NCBI GenBank assembly: GCA_019636815.1 | Contig: JAHBWT010000044.1 | Coordinates: 1-33,862 of the forward strand | DNA from: Nitrospira sp. | GTDB taxonomy: Bacteria; Nitrospirota; Nitrospiria; Nitrospirales; Nitrospiraceae | Reading direction: 5' to 3' | DNA length: 33,862 bases | In this document: positions 1-8,150 of the stretch, in pieces | Position numbering within the stretch: the first letter of the stretch is position 1 | Layout: each line of letters starts with the position of its first letter | Program-made: the position numbers and the translations under genes | Notes under the pieces: generated by a model | Database searches by the model: none | The model's input: only the letters and a program-made list of their open reading frames with translations | What the model was told of the DNA's origin: nothing

Positions 1-506
1 AAGGATGGAAAGGCGGATTAAGAATGGAGGGTTGTGAGGGCGAAGACTGTGACCGATAGGGAAGAAGGCTCGCCACGCATCACGCCGGCTTGCGCGACGT
101 GTTGTGCCGGAGAGTCCGAGACTGGGCGGGGCATCTCGTACACCCGGCTGACGGTCAGGATTCTTAGCAGCCGTCTAAGACCATTCCTTCCTGAGCAGGT
201 ATGCCGTGCATTGGCTCAGTGCGTCCGGCTTCCGGAACGTGAAGAAGACCGTTGTCGTCTAAACGTCAAGTCATGAGAGAAAGCTCAATGAATTCACAGG
301 TCGGCCACAGACGTCATCAGTCCTGGCCCAGCGTCCACGAACCGACCAGGAATCCGCCCGCGCCGGAAAAAGCAGCTACGCCGTAGGCCGGATCAGCCTT
401 GAGGCAATTCCAAATATGGTGGACTGGATCTCCCACAGAGCCGGGCCGATGGAACGAGCGGTGTTGTCGAACAGGGCTTGCCACCTCAAGTGACGGAGGA
501 CGGGAA
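1..506. other. No convincing gene; region downstream of the patatin-like gene
   Basis: I find no recognisable protein or RNA here. Open frames of 60-130 codons exist but lack family resemblance and good ribosome sites. On the minus strand a 44-codon frame (510 down to 376) begins in a four-base ATGA overlap with the stop of the patatin-like gene, and a GAGGGG stretch precedes its ATG. A second minus frame ending at 317 contains a glycine-rich run. Either could be the remains of a small downstream gene. Support is too thin to call a CDS. Confidence 0.3.
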
Positions 507-1895
507 TCATTCCCCTCTCTGCAGATCGGCCATCAATCGCTGAAATTCCTGGTCCTTGCGGATCAGCTGGGAAGCCGCGATCAGAAGCCGGTCGATCTGC
601 TGGTCCGTCAAGTACAGCGTCGTGGGAATCTTCATGAGATACTCCTGTTCATCCGTATCATCGACGGCCCCCAGGCTGACGTCGATGAAGTAGATGTCGG
701 CGTCCGGCGCGAAGGGACTGTCTTCCTCCATCGATTGAATGCGAAGCTTCGCCCGCAAGGCCTCGACGCCGAAGCGTAAGAGCAACAGCGTATCCGCCGA
801 ATACCGGTTGATCGGGATGTCGACCAAAGCGCTGAAGACGCGTGTGAACACAGGAACCTCGTCACTCCGGTAATCCTTCACATCCGGGCTCGTCTCGGCG
901 TTGACCGAAATGAACACCAGCTTCTTAATCGCGTTCACTCCTGCATTTCTGAGATGGTTCTCGAAACCTCCGGAGACGCTCGCCACTTCCAAGACACCTC
1001 TCAACGCAAGGTTGTCCGACAGTCCGCCGTCCAGCAGGTGAATATGGGGCCGCTTGTGGGCGTCAAGATAGGACAGCAATTCTTTCGCCCGTTGCCTCTG
1101 AGCCTGCTTGGGGGACTTGCCGGCTTCCATCAACCAGGACGGCGGCTGGTATCCACATTGTCCGGCATAGCTCTTGAGCGTGATGGGGCTGAGCACCAAC
1201 GGGAGGGCGGCGGACGCGGCGGACGCACGGGCAATCGGCAATTTTCCAAGGTCCGAACAGATCAGGTCGAACTGTGTTTGACCGAACTCGAATCGCGAGA
1301 GCGTGGCCATGTCCGAGGCATGAATCACGAGACCGGGTCTGGTTTTCTGGTTGATCAGATCGTCGTAGGTCTTGCCCTCGAACAATGCTTCGTCCAGAAG
1401 GTCGGCAAGGATGTGCGCGCGACCGTAGTAGGGAGACCAGAGGCGAAACCAGTTGGCCGGCGACCGGAGGATTCGTCCCCTGATTTCGCTGTCCCAATCC
1501 TTCCTCAGAAAGCGGTATTCGAAGTCGTGAAAGATCCGGTCTCCGAACAGGGTGTAATAGGCGCCGGTAAAGGTGCCCCCCGACAACGCATTGATCACGT
1601 CGAGTTCGTCCAACAGGCGCTTCTGCTTGCCTTCCCATGTGATCTGCTGACGCGCCATTTCACGCAACGCGCCGAACGCCAACGCGGACGCCCTCGTTCC
1701 GCCTCCGGAAAACGACGCGACGATGAACAGGCTGTCCGAGTTGCCCTCTTCAGGCGGGGCCAGATTCCGCCATCGATAGCCGGCTGCGGGATCCCACTGT
1801 GTTATGGGTTCATTCAGAGTCGGGCGCACATACTCGCATCCCATCAGCAGGGTCAATACGATGATCGCCATCTTCCACCGGACAATCACTGGCAT
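507..1895 (-). CDS. Patatin-like phospholipase, predicted lipoprotein
   Basis: Predicted 462-residue patatin-fold acyl hydrolase, probably acting on lipids or acyl esters at the periplasmic face of a membrane. The N-terminus is a lipoprotein signal: hydrophobic residues 9-18, then LLMGC with Cys20 as the acylation site. The oxyanion-hole glycines are at 64-66 (FSGGGTR). The nucleophile elbow is ALSGG with Ser105, so the first glycine of the usual GxSxG is alanine. The catalytic Asp is D289 in DGG (LLDGGLSDN). Seen: all three patatin elements in the right order and spacing. The start at 1895 is supported by a GGGAG-like site just upstream. A second Met at residue 9 would still leave a lipoprotein signal. 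It lies 30 bases beyond the MscS-type gene on the same strand, so the two may share a transcript. The natural substrate cannot be told from sequence. Confidence 0.88.
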   Translation of the reverse strand: MPVIVRWKMAIIVLTLLMGCEYVRPTLNEPITQWDPAAGYRWRNLAPPEEGNSDSLFIVASFSGGGTRASALAFGALREMARQQITWEGKQKRLLDELDVINALSGGTFTGAYYTLFGDRIFHDFEYRFLRKDWDSEIRGRILRSPANWFRLWSPYYGRAHILADLLDEALFEGKTYDDLINQKTRPGLVIHASDMATLSRFEFGQTQFDLICSDLGKLPIARASAASAALPLVLSPITLKSYAGQCGYQPPSWLMEAGKSPKQAQRQRAKELLSYLDAHKRPHIHLLDGGLSDNLALRGVLEVASVSGGFENHLRNAGVNAIKKLVFISVNAETSPDVKDYRSDEVPVFTRVFSALVDIPINRYSADTLLLLRFGVEALRAKLRIQSMEEDSPFAPDADIYFIDVSLGAVDDTDEQEYLMKIPTTLYLTDQQIDRLLIAASQLIRKDQEFQRLMADLQRGE

Positions 1896-1925
1896 CTATA
1901 CACTCCCGTCTCTAGACATCTATGC

Positions 1926-3662
1926 CTATGCCAGCCGCTTGTCGGCGTCACGCTCGAGCCGTTCGATACGTTCCACATCTTTGGCCGGTGGCGCACACCA
2001 CCGATCTTTCGGAACGACCTTGGGATGATCGGGGTCGCCTTCGTAGGCCGGCGTCATGATCTGCACGCCGTGCTCATTGAAGAGATCAAGGATGTTGCGA
2101 TGGAGCGCGTTGTACAACGTGTGGCTCACTTGCGGCTGATTGCAGGAAAAACACAGGGTATATTTCACCGCGAAATCATCCAACGACCGGAGCATCACGA
2201 ACGGTGGCGGGTCGCGCAGCAACCCCGGGGTACGATCGGCCGCCTCCAGCAGCAGGGATTCGACTTGCCGCCAGGGCACGTCATATCCGACCCCTATCGT
2301 GGTATTGAGTCCCAACCCTCGCTCGCGCGCCAGGACGCTGAGATTCGTGACGCTGCTGTTTTGGATGGTGGAATTCGGAACCGTGATTTCTTCATTGCTC
2401 AACGAACGCAAGTGCGTGACCTGCAGGCGGATTTCGGTCACATCGCCGACGAGATTCTCGACCTTGATGCGATCCCCGACTTTGAAGGCCCTGCGATAGA
2501 TCATCGTATAGCCCGCGATCATGTTGGCCACGGCGGACGATGACCCGAGCGAGAAGATGACGCCCAAGAGGATCGACAGCCCCTTGAACGCTTCAGATTG
2601 AGACCCGGGGATGTATGGATACGCCGCCACCAGCGCAAACGCGACCACCAGCAGACGGACGAGTCGGAACGTGGGGATGGCCCACTCCGGGTCGAATCCC
2701 GAGATGGTGATGGTTTTCTGTTGAAGGCCCATAAAGTATATTTTCAGCAGCCGTATGATGTACCGGGTGACGAAGGCGAGGATAATCAAGAAGATCACGT
2801 TTGGTACGGCATCGACCACGGCCAGCCCGATGGTGCGGAGAGGATCGAGCACCAGGGCCAAGAGTTGCCCTGAAAGAGACCGCGTCCAAGGGTAGAGGCC
2901 GAGCACCAATTGGATGTAGAAGAGGGCGAGCACCAGCAACACCAGGTTCCGCGCCATTCTCGCGGATGACCGCATGACCTCCCACAGCTGTTCGCCGTCC
3001 ACGACCGGAAACACTCTCGATCCGAGTGCTTCGACCTTGGCTCGGTATCGCGCTTCCGCACCGCGTTCGAGCCGCCGGAATGCGCGCACGATCAGAAATA
3101 TGGTCAGCGCCACGGCAGCTGTAGCGCCCAACGCGTACAGCGTGTCGATCATGAGATCGTGTGGGCTGCGGTCGCGTCGGTACTTCGTGACAGCCTCCTT
3201 GATGCGGCCCGCGTAGGATTCGGCCAACAGTTGGCGCGAGACGCCTTCTATCTCGGCATCCGGATCGAACACCTGGGCAATCGCCTCTCCGGACAGTTTG
3301 ATGATCGACCGGTCCGGAGCCTCCTCGACGTGGAGTCCTTCAAGTGAACGTGTCTCATTCGACGCCAGCGCTTCGATGCGACGGCTGATGAAGTCCGCTC
3401 GCCGCTCCGCCGGGAAAGCGGTCACTCCTCTGACTTTGAACAGAATCTGCCCATCAAGCATCACATCGGCGGTTTGCGCGACATCGACTGCCGAAATCCG
3501 ACCTTGGTTCTCCTTCCGGTCCTCTGCACCGGCCTCATGGATCATGCAAAATTCGCATGCGATGAGGAGAAGCGCCGCCAAAAGGAGCGCACTTCGGAAG
3601 AAAGAACAGACCGGTTGGGGATGCCGTCGTAGGAACAGACGAGCGTTCATGCCATTCGCCAT
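1926..3662 (-). CDS. MscS-family mechanosensitive ion channel with N-terminal periplasmic region
   Basis: Small-conductance mechanosensitive channel protein that would release solutes when membrane tension rises (osmotic downshock). After a signal peptide (hydrophobic run near residues 22-36, ending around EAGAED) there is a periplasmic segment of about 130 residues. Transmembrane helices follow near 175-193, 239-257, 284-304 and 332-350. The pore-lining TM3 is near 361-387 (SLGSSSAVANMIAGY), and next comes the beta-domain with the family motif FKVGDRIKV. The C-terminal alpha/beta domain carries VPNSTIQNSSVTNLS. At about 578 residues it belongs to the larger MscS-like group, not the 286-residue E. 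coli type. Start choice is uncertain: the frame is open to an ATG at 3725 with a moderate site (CAGGTCAGG), and other ATGs occur at 3662 and 3650. I chose 3662 because it puts the signal peptide close to the N-terminus. It precedes the patatin-like gene by 30 bases. Confidence 0.9.
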   Translation of the reverse strand: MANGMNARLFLRRHPQPVCSFFRSALLLAALLLIACEFCMIHEAGAEDRKENQGRISAVDVAQTADVMLDGQILFKVRGVTAFPAERRADFISRRIEALASNETRSLEGLHVEEAPDRSIIKLSGEAIAQVFDPDAEIEGVSRQLLAESYAGRIKEAVTKYRRDRSPHDLMIDTLYALGATAAVALTIFLIVRAFRRLERGAEARYRAKVEALGSRVFPVVDGEQLWEVMRSSARMARNLVLLVLALFYIQLVLGLYPWTRSLSGQLLALVLDPLRTIGLAVVDAVPNVIFLIILAFVTRYIIRLLKIYFMGLQQKTITISGFDPEWAIPTFRLVRLLVVAFALVAAYPYIPGSQSEAFKGLSILLGVIFSLGSSSAVANMIAGYTMIYRRAFKVGDRIKVENLVGDVTEIRLQVTHLRSLSNEEITVPNSTIQNSSVTNLSVLARERGLGLNTTIGVGYDVPWRQVESLLLEAADRTPGLLRDPPPFVMLRSLDDFAVKYTLCFSCNQPQVSHTLYNALHRNILDLFNEHGVQIMTPAYEGDPDHPKVVPKDRWCAPPAKDVERIERLERDADKRLA

Positions 3663-3861
3663 TGAGACACTCTGAGGCAGGTTGAACGGCGTTTTGTCAG
3701 GGCGTGATTCTTGCGCTTGTCCCATCGGTTGTCAACCTGACCTGTTGCCACGGTGGTCTCTTGATCCTGCTGGTGAGGCGAGCACCGGCTTTCGCCGGCT
3801 TCTTTGCTGTTACGGTCGCCAAAGGCAAGCAGCCGATTCAATGAAGCGGTGGGGGCGGATT

Positions 3862-4140
3862 CTAGAGAAGATTAGGTTCGACTGGCTTCGAGGCGATCCA
3901 TGCAGGATTTGAGCGCGGGCATGTCCGATTCGAGTGTGTGAGCCGTTGGTCGAGCTGTGAAAATGACAACCTCATCAGCGTCCGCATTTCCTTGAATTCG
4001 TCCCTGAACTCATCAGGCAAGCCCTGTCGCTCATGTCGGATCGTCGCGTGACCGTCGGCGATTTGCCGAATATCGCTTCGGAGTGAGTCAGCGACAATGC
4101 CAAAGTGGCGCGTGATCTCTTCCATCTGTTCAGAATTCAT
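3862..4140 (-). CDS. Small charged coiled-coil protein, C-terminus frameshifted
   Basis: A 92-residue protein with no domain I can name. Residues 1-69 are an amphipathic, charged alpha-helical stretch (MEEITRHFGIVADSLRSDIR ... FKEMRTLMRLSFSQLDQRL) typical of small coiled-coil proteins. After His69 the sequence becomes Pro/Asn/Trp-rich and no longer helical. Adding one base between 3933 and 3934 (making CTC GAA TCG) restores a heptad-like tail (LESDMPALKSCMDRLEASRT) that ends at a TAA at 3874-3872, giving about 89 residues. The restored tail fits the preceding helix so well that the present frame is probably the result of a one-base deletion or a sequencing indel. Function is unknown. A copy of a 35-bp direct repeat lies 14 bases upstream of its start. 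Confidence 0.55.
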   Translation of the reverse strand: MNSEQMEEITRHFGIVADSLRSDIRQIADGHATIRHERQGLPDEFRDEFKEMRTLMRLSFSQLDQRLTHSNRTCPRSNPAWIASKPVEPNLL

Positions 4141-4153
4141 GGGCCGATTGTTA

Positions 4154-4188
4154 TAGATGGAATTCCACGAAAATGCAGCGGATTCCCT
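4154..4188 (+). repeat. Direct repeat copy 1 (flanks the HAF-repeat gene)
   Basis: About 35 bases starting TAGATGGAATTCCACGAAAA and ending ATTCCCT, matched on the same strand by 5598-5635. Two substitutions and a three-base indel separate the copies. They bracket the HAF-repeat gene and its upstream region. The copy contains the palindrome GGAATTCC. I know of no named element with this sequence. Confidence 0.6.
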
Positions 4189-4218
4189 ATCTGACCGTGA
4201 GCGCGACGTGCCGGAGCA

Positions 4219-5292
4219 TCAGTCTAGCACAGGTGGACATATGTGGCCGATGCCACCCAAAAGACTGGCCGGCAGGAGAAGGACCGCGCGTCTCGGTCCA
4301 TTATTCAGTGATGCCTGCGCCGCAATCTGGCCCTTATCGTTAATGGCGAGAGCGCCGATCAGCTTCCAGCCGGCGGCTCCTGAGAGTCGCGTGTTCAAAT
4401 CAATCATAGTGGACCCATCGTACAGGAAGGCGGTGATTTCCGCGCCGGTCTGCGCAACGCCAACCACCCGGGCGGAAGCGTTGATCGCCTCCGCCACGCT
4501 GAACCACTCCGGATGCGCCGGGTCGAGCGTCCCCAGATCTTGTGTGGGCTCGAAGTGGTTCCGTGAGAGAAATGCATGTGGGACTGCACTGCCGATGGTG
4601 CCGGTCACGTTTCCGTGGACATTGATTGCTCGAGGCTGCATGACGCGGTCAACGTCGGCCAGCAGCGGGTGCGGGGAAGGCGGGCGAATCTGAAACCACC
4701 GGTTCAGGTTCGGGAAAAATTTCATCCCCAGTATCGAGCCTCCGGAAGCCCGGAGTGGCCCTGTCACCTCACCGGAGTCACTGATGCCGGTCGCCCTGAT
4801 CACAGGGGCAGTTCCGCTGGGTGGAATCACGACAAAGGTTGGGAAGGTGACGGCTTGGCCGTTGCTGTACGTCACCGCTTCTTCCGTGGAAAGCCCGGGC
4901 ACGGACTGAAACCCGACGATCTTCCCGCTCTTATTCACGGCAAGCGCATGTTGGTTCAGCTGGTCACCGCCGCCGAGATCCTGGAATACCCCCTGATAAA
5001 ACGAGAAGGCTCGCGATCTCTCGCCCGGACGCCGGAAGGTGCCCACCACCATGGCGCCATCGTTGATTGCCGTCGCTTCCGATGAGGCTTGGGGCACCCT
5101 GGCGCCGACATCGACCATCGCGCAGCCCGGCCTATCGTAGATGAACGCGCGCCGGAAGGTGTCGTTGTTTCTGGACCAGAAACCGGACACTTGACCGAAA
5201 CTATTGATACCAGTGGGCTCGGATGTCTCAAAGTCCGGGTGCACTCCCAGGTCTATCACGTGATAAGTCTGCGCACACGACACAAATGTCAC
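4219..5292 (-). CDS. HAF-repeat secreted protein; true start probably at 5327 across a one-base frameshift
   Basis: Predicted exported beta-rich repeat protein of unknown function. It carries repeated units of the extracellular HAF family, with recurring INxxGxVxG-like turns (GINSFGQVSGF, AINDGAMVVGTF, AVNKSGKIVGF, AINVHGNVTGT, AINASARVVGV, AINDKGQIAA), each followed by xAFLY/xAFxY-like strands. These probably form a propeller or similar fold. The open frame only reaches a GTG at 5292 with no good ribosome site. A strong site (AAAGGAGGT) precedes an ATG at 5327, whose frame opens MNRIMILAL and then stops after 12 codons. One extra base around 5300-5304 would join it to SVTFVSCAQ, giving a proper signal peptide with a possible lipobox ending in FVSC. 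The gene was therefore designed to start at 5327. As written it has lost its export signal and initiation site, or the sequence has an indel. It is bracketed by a 35-bp direct repeat. Confidence 0.75.
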   Translation of the reverse strand: MTFVSCAQTYHVIDLGVHPDFETSEPTGINSFGQVSGFWSRNNDTFRRAFIYDRPGCAMVDVGARVPQASSEATAINDGAMVVGTFRRPGERSRAFSFYQGVFQDLGGGDQLNQHALAVNKSGKIVGFQSVPGLSTEEAVTYSNGQAVTFPTFVVIPPSGTAPVIRATGISDSGEVTGPLRASGGSILGMKFFPNLNRWFQIRPPSPHPLLADVDRVMQPRAINVHGNVTGTIGSAVPHAFLSRNHFEPTQDLGTLDPAHPEWFSVAEAINASARVVGVAQTGAEITAFLYDGSTMIDLNTRLSGAAGWKLIGALAINDKGQIAAQASLNNGPRRAVLLLPASLLGGIGHICPPVLD

Positions 5293-5327
5293 TGACAGTC
5301 AAGGGCGAGAATCATAATTCGATTCAT

Positions 5328-5831
5328 GACGACCTCCTTTATGTCCTGCCTTACGCTTGGCCGTTCGGTCACGTTGTGCATTCTCGCTGAATTGTGGATT
5401 ATATAGATAAACCCACGGTTGCATTCTGTGGTGTGGAGTTTACTCTTAATGTGGGAGAACGCGTAGGGAATGGTTACACGCTATGGTGCTACGGCACAAC
5501 AGTAATAGTCTGAGTTGGCCTGACGTTCTTCCGAAAACGAGACCAGCGAGAACCGGCAACGTGTGCGAGCCTGACCCTTCTTCTTGGGCCGCTTGTGTAG
5601 ATGGGATTCCACGAAAATGCAACGGTGAATTCCCTTCAGCAAAGGAGAGCAACTCTTTATTCAACTGTCTGTGAAACGGTGGAGAATCCGTTGAAGTGGC
5701 TCGGATTTGACAGACACCTTTGAGCGAGGGCAGGATTCTCCAAGGAGTCATACTTGAGAAGTAGAAAAATCCGTAGTATCGAGATTGTCGACGTTGGCTG
5801 CGATCGACAAACTGCTGTGAAAGGGGAAAAG
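5328..5831. other. Intergenic region between divergent HAF-repeat and sulfatase genes
   Basis: About 500 bases with no credible gene. It should hold the promoters of both divergent genes. On the minus strand a TATAAT hexamer at 5403-5398 lies 71 bases before the HAF-gene start, but I see no convincing -35 box. The second copy of the direct repeat is at 5598-5635. Open frames crossing this region on the minus strand overlap the sulfatase start and show no family features. Confidence 0.4.
5598..5635 (+). repeat. Direct repeat copy 2 (flanks the HAF-repeat gene)
   Basis: Partner of 4154-4188 in the same orientation, beginning TAGATGGGATTCCACGAAAA and ending AATTCCCT. It lies in the non-coding region upstream of the HAF-repeat gene, about 1.4 kb from copy 1. 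The two copies share all but two substitutions and a three-base insertion. Confidence 0.6.
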
Positions 5832-7520
5832 ATGAACATGGAAAACAGACGATTGTTTCCGTTCCGTATCTCCGCCATCGTGTGGATTGTGAGCGTCGTA
5901 GTCGTTTCAACAGCCGTCTCCTCCTCGTACGGACAAGTGGTCACGTCCAGCGATGCCCCACCACCGCCAAGCAGTCCATCGAACCGTTTGGTCGTGCAGA
6001 GCAAACAAAGCATCGAATGGATGGAACCGTCCATTCCTCGTCCGGAACAGGAGAGAGCCGCAGCCGAGAAACTGGCGGCACTCGAGCAGAAGACCGGTCG
6101 CAAACCCAACATCCTGCTGTTGCTGGTGGACGACATGGGCTGGGGCGATCCTGGCAGCTACGGCGGGGGCGTAGCACTGGGTGCCGCGACACCTAATATC
6201 GACGCGCTGGCAGCCAACGGATTGAAGCTGACATCGGTCTACTCCCAGCCGACTTGCACGCCCACGCGCTCGGCGATCCTTACCGGCCGGCTGCCCGTAC
6301 GCACTGGCCTGACACGCCCGGTCCTGGCCAACGAGCCGTTCTCCGTCAATCCGTGGAAAGGCGAACACTCGCTGGGCAAGCTTCTCTCCCAAGCCGGCTA
6401 TCGCACGGCGCTCGCGGGCAAGTGGCACATCGGCGAAGCCGAAGGGATGCTCCCGCACGAGGTTGGCTTCGATGAGTTCTATGGCGTCGGCTCGGTCGTG
6501 TCGTTTCACACCACGGGCCTGTCGCGCCGCACGATGATCACGCCGGAGTTCACGAACGATCCAGCGCGCATCGATGACTACTACAACAGCGGCGCGATCT
6601 TCGATCTCATCCACGGAAAGAAAGGGCAGGGTCGCAATTTCCAGCGTGTCAAACCGCTCACGACCGCCGCGGTGATCGGTGAACTCGACCAGGACTTCGC
6701 CAGGTATTCCATCGATTTCATCAAGAAGGCCGCGGCCGAGAACAAACCATTCTTCCTCAAACACGCGTTCCTGAAGGTGCATTACGACAACATTCCCGCC
6801 AGGGGGTTCGTCGGCACGAGTGTCGCCAAGACGCATTACCGCGATTCGGTGGTCGAAGTCGACCACATCGTCGGCAGGCTGGTTGCGGCGCTGCGCGAAG
6901 CGGGTCAGCTCGACAACACGTTCATCTTTTTCACTTCCGACAACGGCCCGGAACTGGATGCCTGGCCCGACAACGGCGCAACGCCGTTCCGGGGCGGCAA
7001 GGGGACGACCTGGGAAGGCGGCGTGCGCGTGCCCGGCATTGCGTCATGGAACGGCATGATCAGACCCGGCCGCATCAGCAACGGCATGTTCGATTTGACC
7101 GATTTCTTCGTCACCGCGCTCGCACTGGCCGGCACGCTGGACAAACTGCCGAAGGACAATTATATCGACGGCATCGACCAGAGCTCCTTCCTGCTCGCCG
7201 ATGACGGACAGACCAAGCGGCACACGACGTTCTTCTGGAGCGCCTACGAATTCAGTGCGATGCGTATGGGCGAATTCAAGATCTACTTCAAGCCCGTGCT
7301 CCAGGCGCAGCCGATGACCGGCGTCGGCGGCGCATACATCCTGCAAACCGGCCAGACGCCGTGGGTCTTCAATCTGCACGTGGACCCGCAGGAACAGAAG
7401 ATCGGCACCAACTACCACTTCGACCTGATGTTCGAGCCGGGCGTCGAAGAATCGAAGAGACACCTGGCCACGTTCAAGAAGTGGCCCATGAAGGATCTCG
7501 GCTTGACGGCGGGAAAGTAG
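5832..7520 (+). CDS. Secreted sulfatase (arylsulfatase family)
   Basis: A 562-residue type I sulfatase that would hydrolyse sulfate esters in the periplasm. The start at 5832 follows an AAAGGGG-type site and gives a clean signal peptide (hydrophobic residues about 14-32, then SSYGQ). The open frame extends upstream to a TTG at 5754 without support. Family elements: the metal-binding pair Asp100-Asp101 in LLVDDMGWGD; the formylglycine signature C-T-P-T-R with Cys142; the active-site Lys in AGKWHIG; and the second metal site TSDNG with Asp370-Asn371. The Cys must be oxidised to formylglycine by a maturase (FGE or anSME), and none is encoded here. The C-terminal half is complete and the length is normal for the family. 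It stands alone between the HAF gene and the TA region. The substrate cannot be inferred; phosphonate or phosphate esters are possible in relatives. Confidence 0.93.
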   Translation: MNMENRRLFPFRISAIVWIVSVVVVSTAVSSSYGQVVTSSDAPPPPSSPSNRLVVQSKQSIEWMEPSIPRPEQERAAAEKLAALEQKTGRKPNILLLLVDDMGWGDPGSYGGGVALGAATPNIDALAANGLKLTSVYSQPTCTPTRSAILTGRLPVRTGLTRPVLANEPFSVNPWKGEHSLGKLLSQAGYRTALAGKWHIGEAEGMLPHEVGFDEFYGVGSVVSFHTTGLSRRTMITPEFTNDPARIDDYYNSGAIFDLIHGKKGQGRNFQRVKPLTTAAVIGELDQDFARYSIDFIKKAAAENKPFFLKHAFLKVHYDNIPARGFVGTSVAKTHYRDSVVEVDHIVGRLVAALREAGQLDNTFIFFTSDNGPELDAWPDNGATPFRGGKGTTWEGGVRVPGIASWNGMIRPGRISNGMFDLTDFFVTALALAGTLDKLPKDNYIDGIDQSSFLLADDGQTKRHTTFFWSAYEFSAMRMGEFKIYFKPVLQAQPMTGVGGAYILQTGQTPWVFNLHVDPQEQKIGTNYHFDLMFEPGVEESKRHLATFKKWPMKDLGLTAGK

Positions 7521-7639
7521 ACAGAACTTTCGGGGCAAATGCTCTCTGTTTTTACGGAGACCGTTCCCCCTTCAAGACAGGGTCGTGCAGGGTGGATGCG
7601 CTCTTCAAACAGAAGACTGCTGTTCACTTGAGCGGACGA

Positions 7640-7825
7640 CCATTAGCACGGGAGCATCGGCTCAGCGTCGCCCAGAACGGGTGCACACGACTGCAGGACA
7701 CGGTGAAAGATACGCTGGAGTTGCGTTGGTGGTCGCTGGGGTTCGGGGATAAGGTCAAGGTCTTGGCGTCGAAGACCCTGCGCAAAGCGCTTGCCGCGAC
7801 CGCTGAAAAATTTGAATTGACAAGT
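7640..7825 (+). pseudogene. C-terminal fragment of a WYL-domain transcriptional regulator (copy 1)
   Basis: The plus frame reads as the tail of a WYL-domain regulator: LQDTVKDTLELRWWSLGFGD, then VKVLASKTLRKALAATAEKF. In WYL regulators this 'DTLELxRWLLGFGxxVEVL..P..LR' segment ends the protein. No HTH domain or complete WYL core precedes it; only about 120 bases separate it from the sulfatase stop. It is therefore a remnant. A second, diverged copy of the same tail is at 8781-8897 and the TA pair lies between them. The last conserved part runs into the TA promoter region. Confidence 0.6.
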
Positions 7826-7860
7826 CGCACTATACGATGTACGGTTTCAATGTGTACATG
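7817..7860 (+). promoter_or_regulatory. Candidate promoter and operator of the TA pair
   Basis: TTGACA at 7817-7822 is a perfect -35 hexamer. Seventeen bases later TACGGT (7840-7845) keeps the three most important -10 positions. The inverted repeat ATGTAC (7837-7842) / GTACAT (7854-7859), with an 11-base gap, overlaps the -10 and the likely start point. That is where a ribbon-helix-helix antitoxin would bind to repress its own operon. Assignment is by pattern only. Confidence 0.4.
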
Positions 7861-7877
7861 AGTTAAGGGAGAGTGCC

Positions 7878-8150
7878 ATGCCAAGAGTAGCCGTTAAAAA
7901 TAATCGTCGGATGTCCTTACGAATCCACTCAGCGGATAAGGCACTGTTGCTGCGTGCGGTTGCCTACGCCCATACCGACCTCACTGATTTTGTAGTACGG
8001 AACGCCCTCCAAGCCGCAAAAGCGGTGATTGCCCAGGCTGAACGGGTTTCCCTATCCGAGCGGGATAGCCTGCGCGTATTAGATGTCCTAGAAAATCCCC
8101 CACCGCCGAACGCAAAGCTACTGGCGGCAGCCCGTGCCTTACCTAGATGA
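7878..8150 (+). CDS. TacA-type DUF1778 antitoxin (ribbon-helix-helix)
   Basis: A 90-residue DUF1778-family antitoxin. The N-terminal half carries the ribbon-helix-helix DNA-binding fold (RMSLRIHSADKALLLRAVAY, then THTDLTDFVVRNAL-like helices). The C-terminal part contains the toxin-wrapping segment ending SLSERDSLRVLDVLENPPPP, a family hallmark. It neutralises the acetyltransferase encoded next and should repress the operon. Its ATG follows AAGGGAGAG at good spacing. Its stop overlaps the toxin start (ATGA), so translation is probably coupled and antitoxin is made first. An inverted repeat upstream is a likely operator. Confidence in the family is high; the DNA site is inferred. Confidence 0.9.
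   Translation: MPRVAVKNNRRMSLRIHSADKALLLRAVAYAHTDLTDFVVRNALQAAKAVIAQAERVSLSERDSLRVLDVLENPPPPNAKLLAAARALPR

Noticed and set aside
954-2543. 529-codon plus-strand frame
   Set aside because: It is the antisense shadow of the patatin-like and MscS genes. Its composition (Arg/Gln/His-rich) and lack of any domain show it is not real.
3785-3798. Hairpin CCGGC-TTTC-GCCGG as a terminator
   Set aside because: Only a five-base stem and no T-run on the strand of the gene that ends nearby.
5255-5270. Palindrome TATCACGTGATA as an operator
   Set aside because: It lies inside the HAF-repeat coding frame (TYHVID) and is explained by codons; resemblance to 32267-32276 is probably chance.
5907-6866. 319-codon minus-strand frame
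   Set aside because: Antisense to the sulfatase; the plus frame carries the CTPTR and metal motifs.
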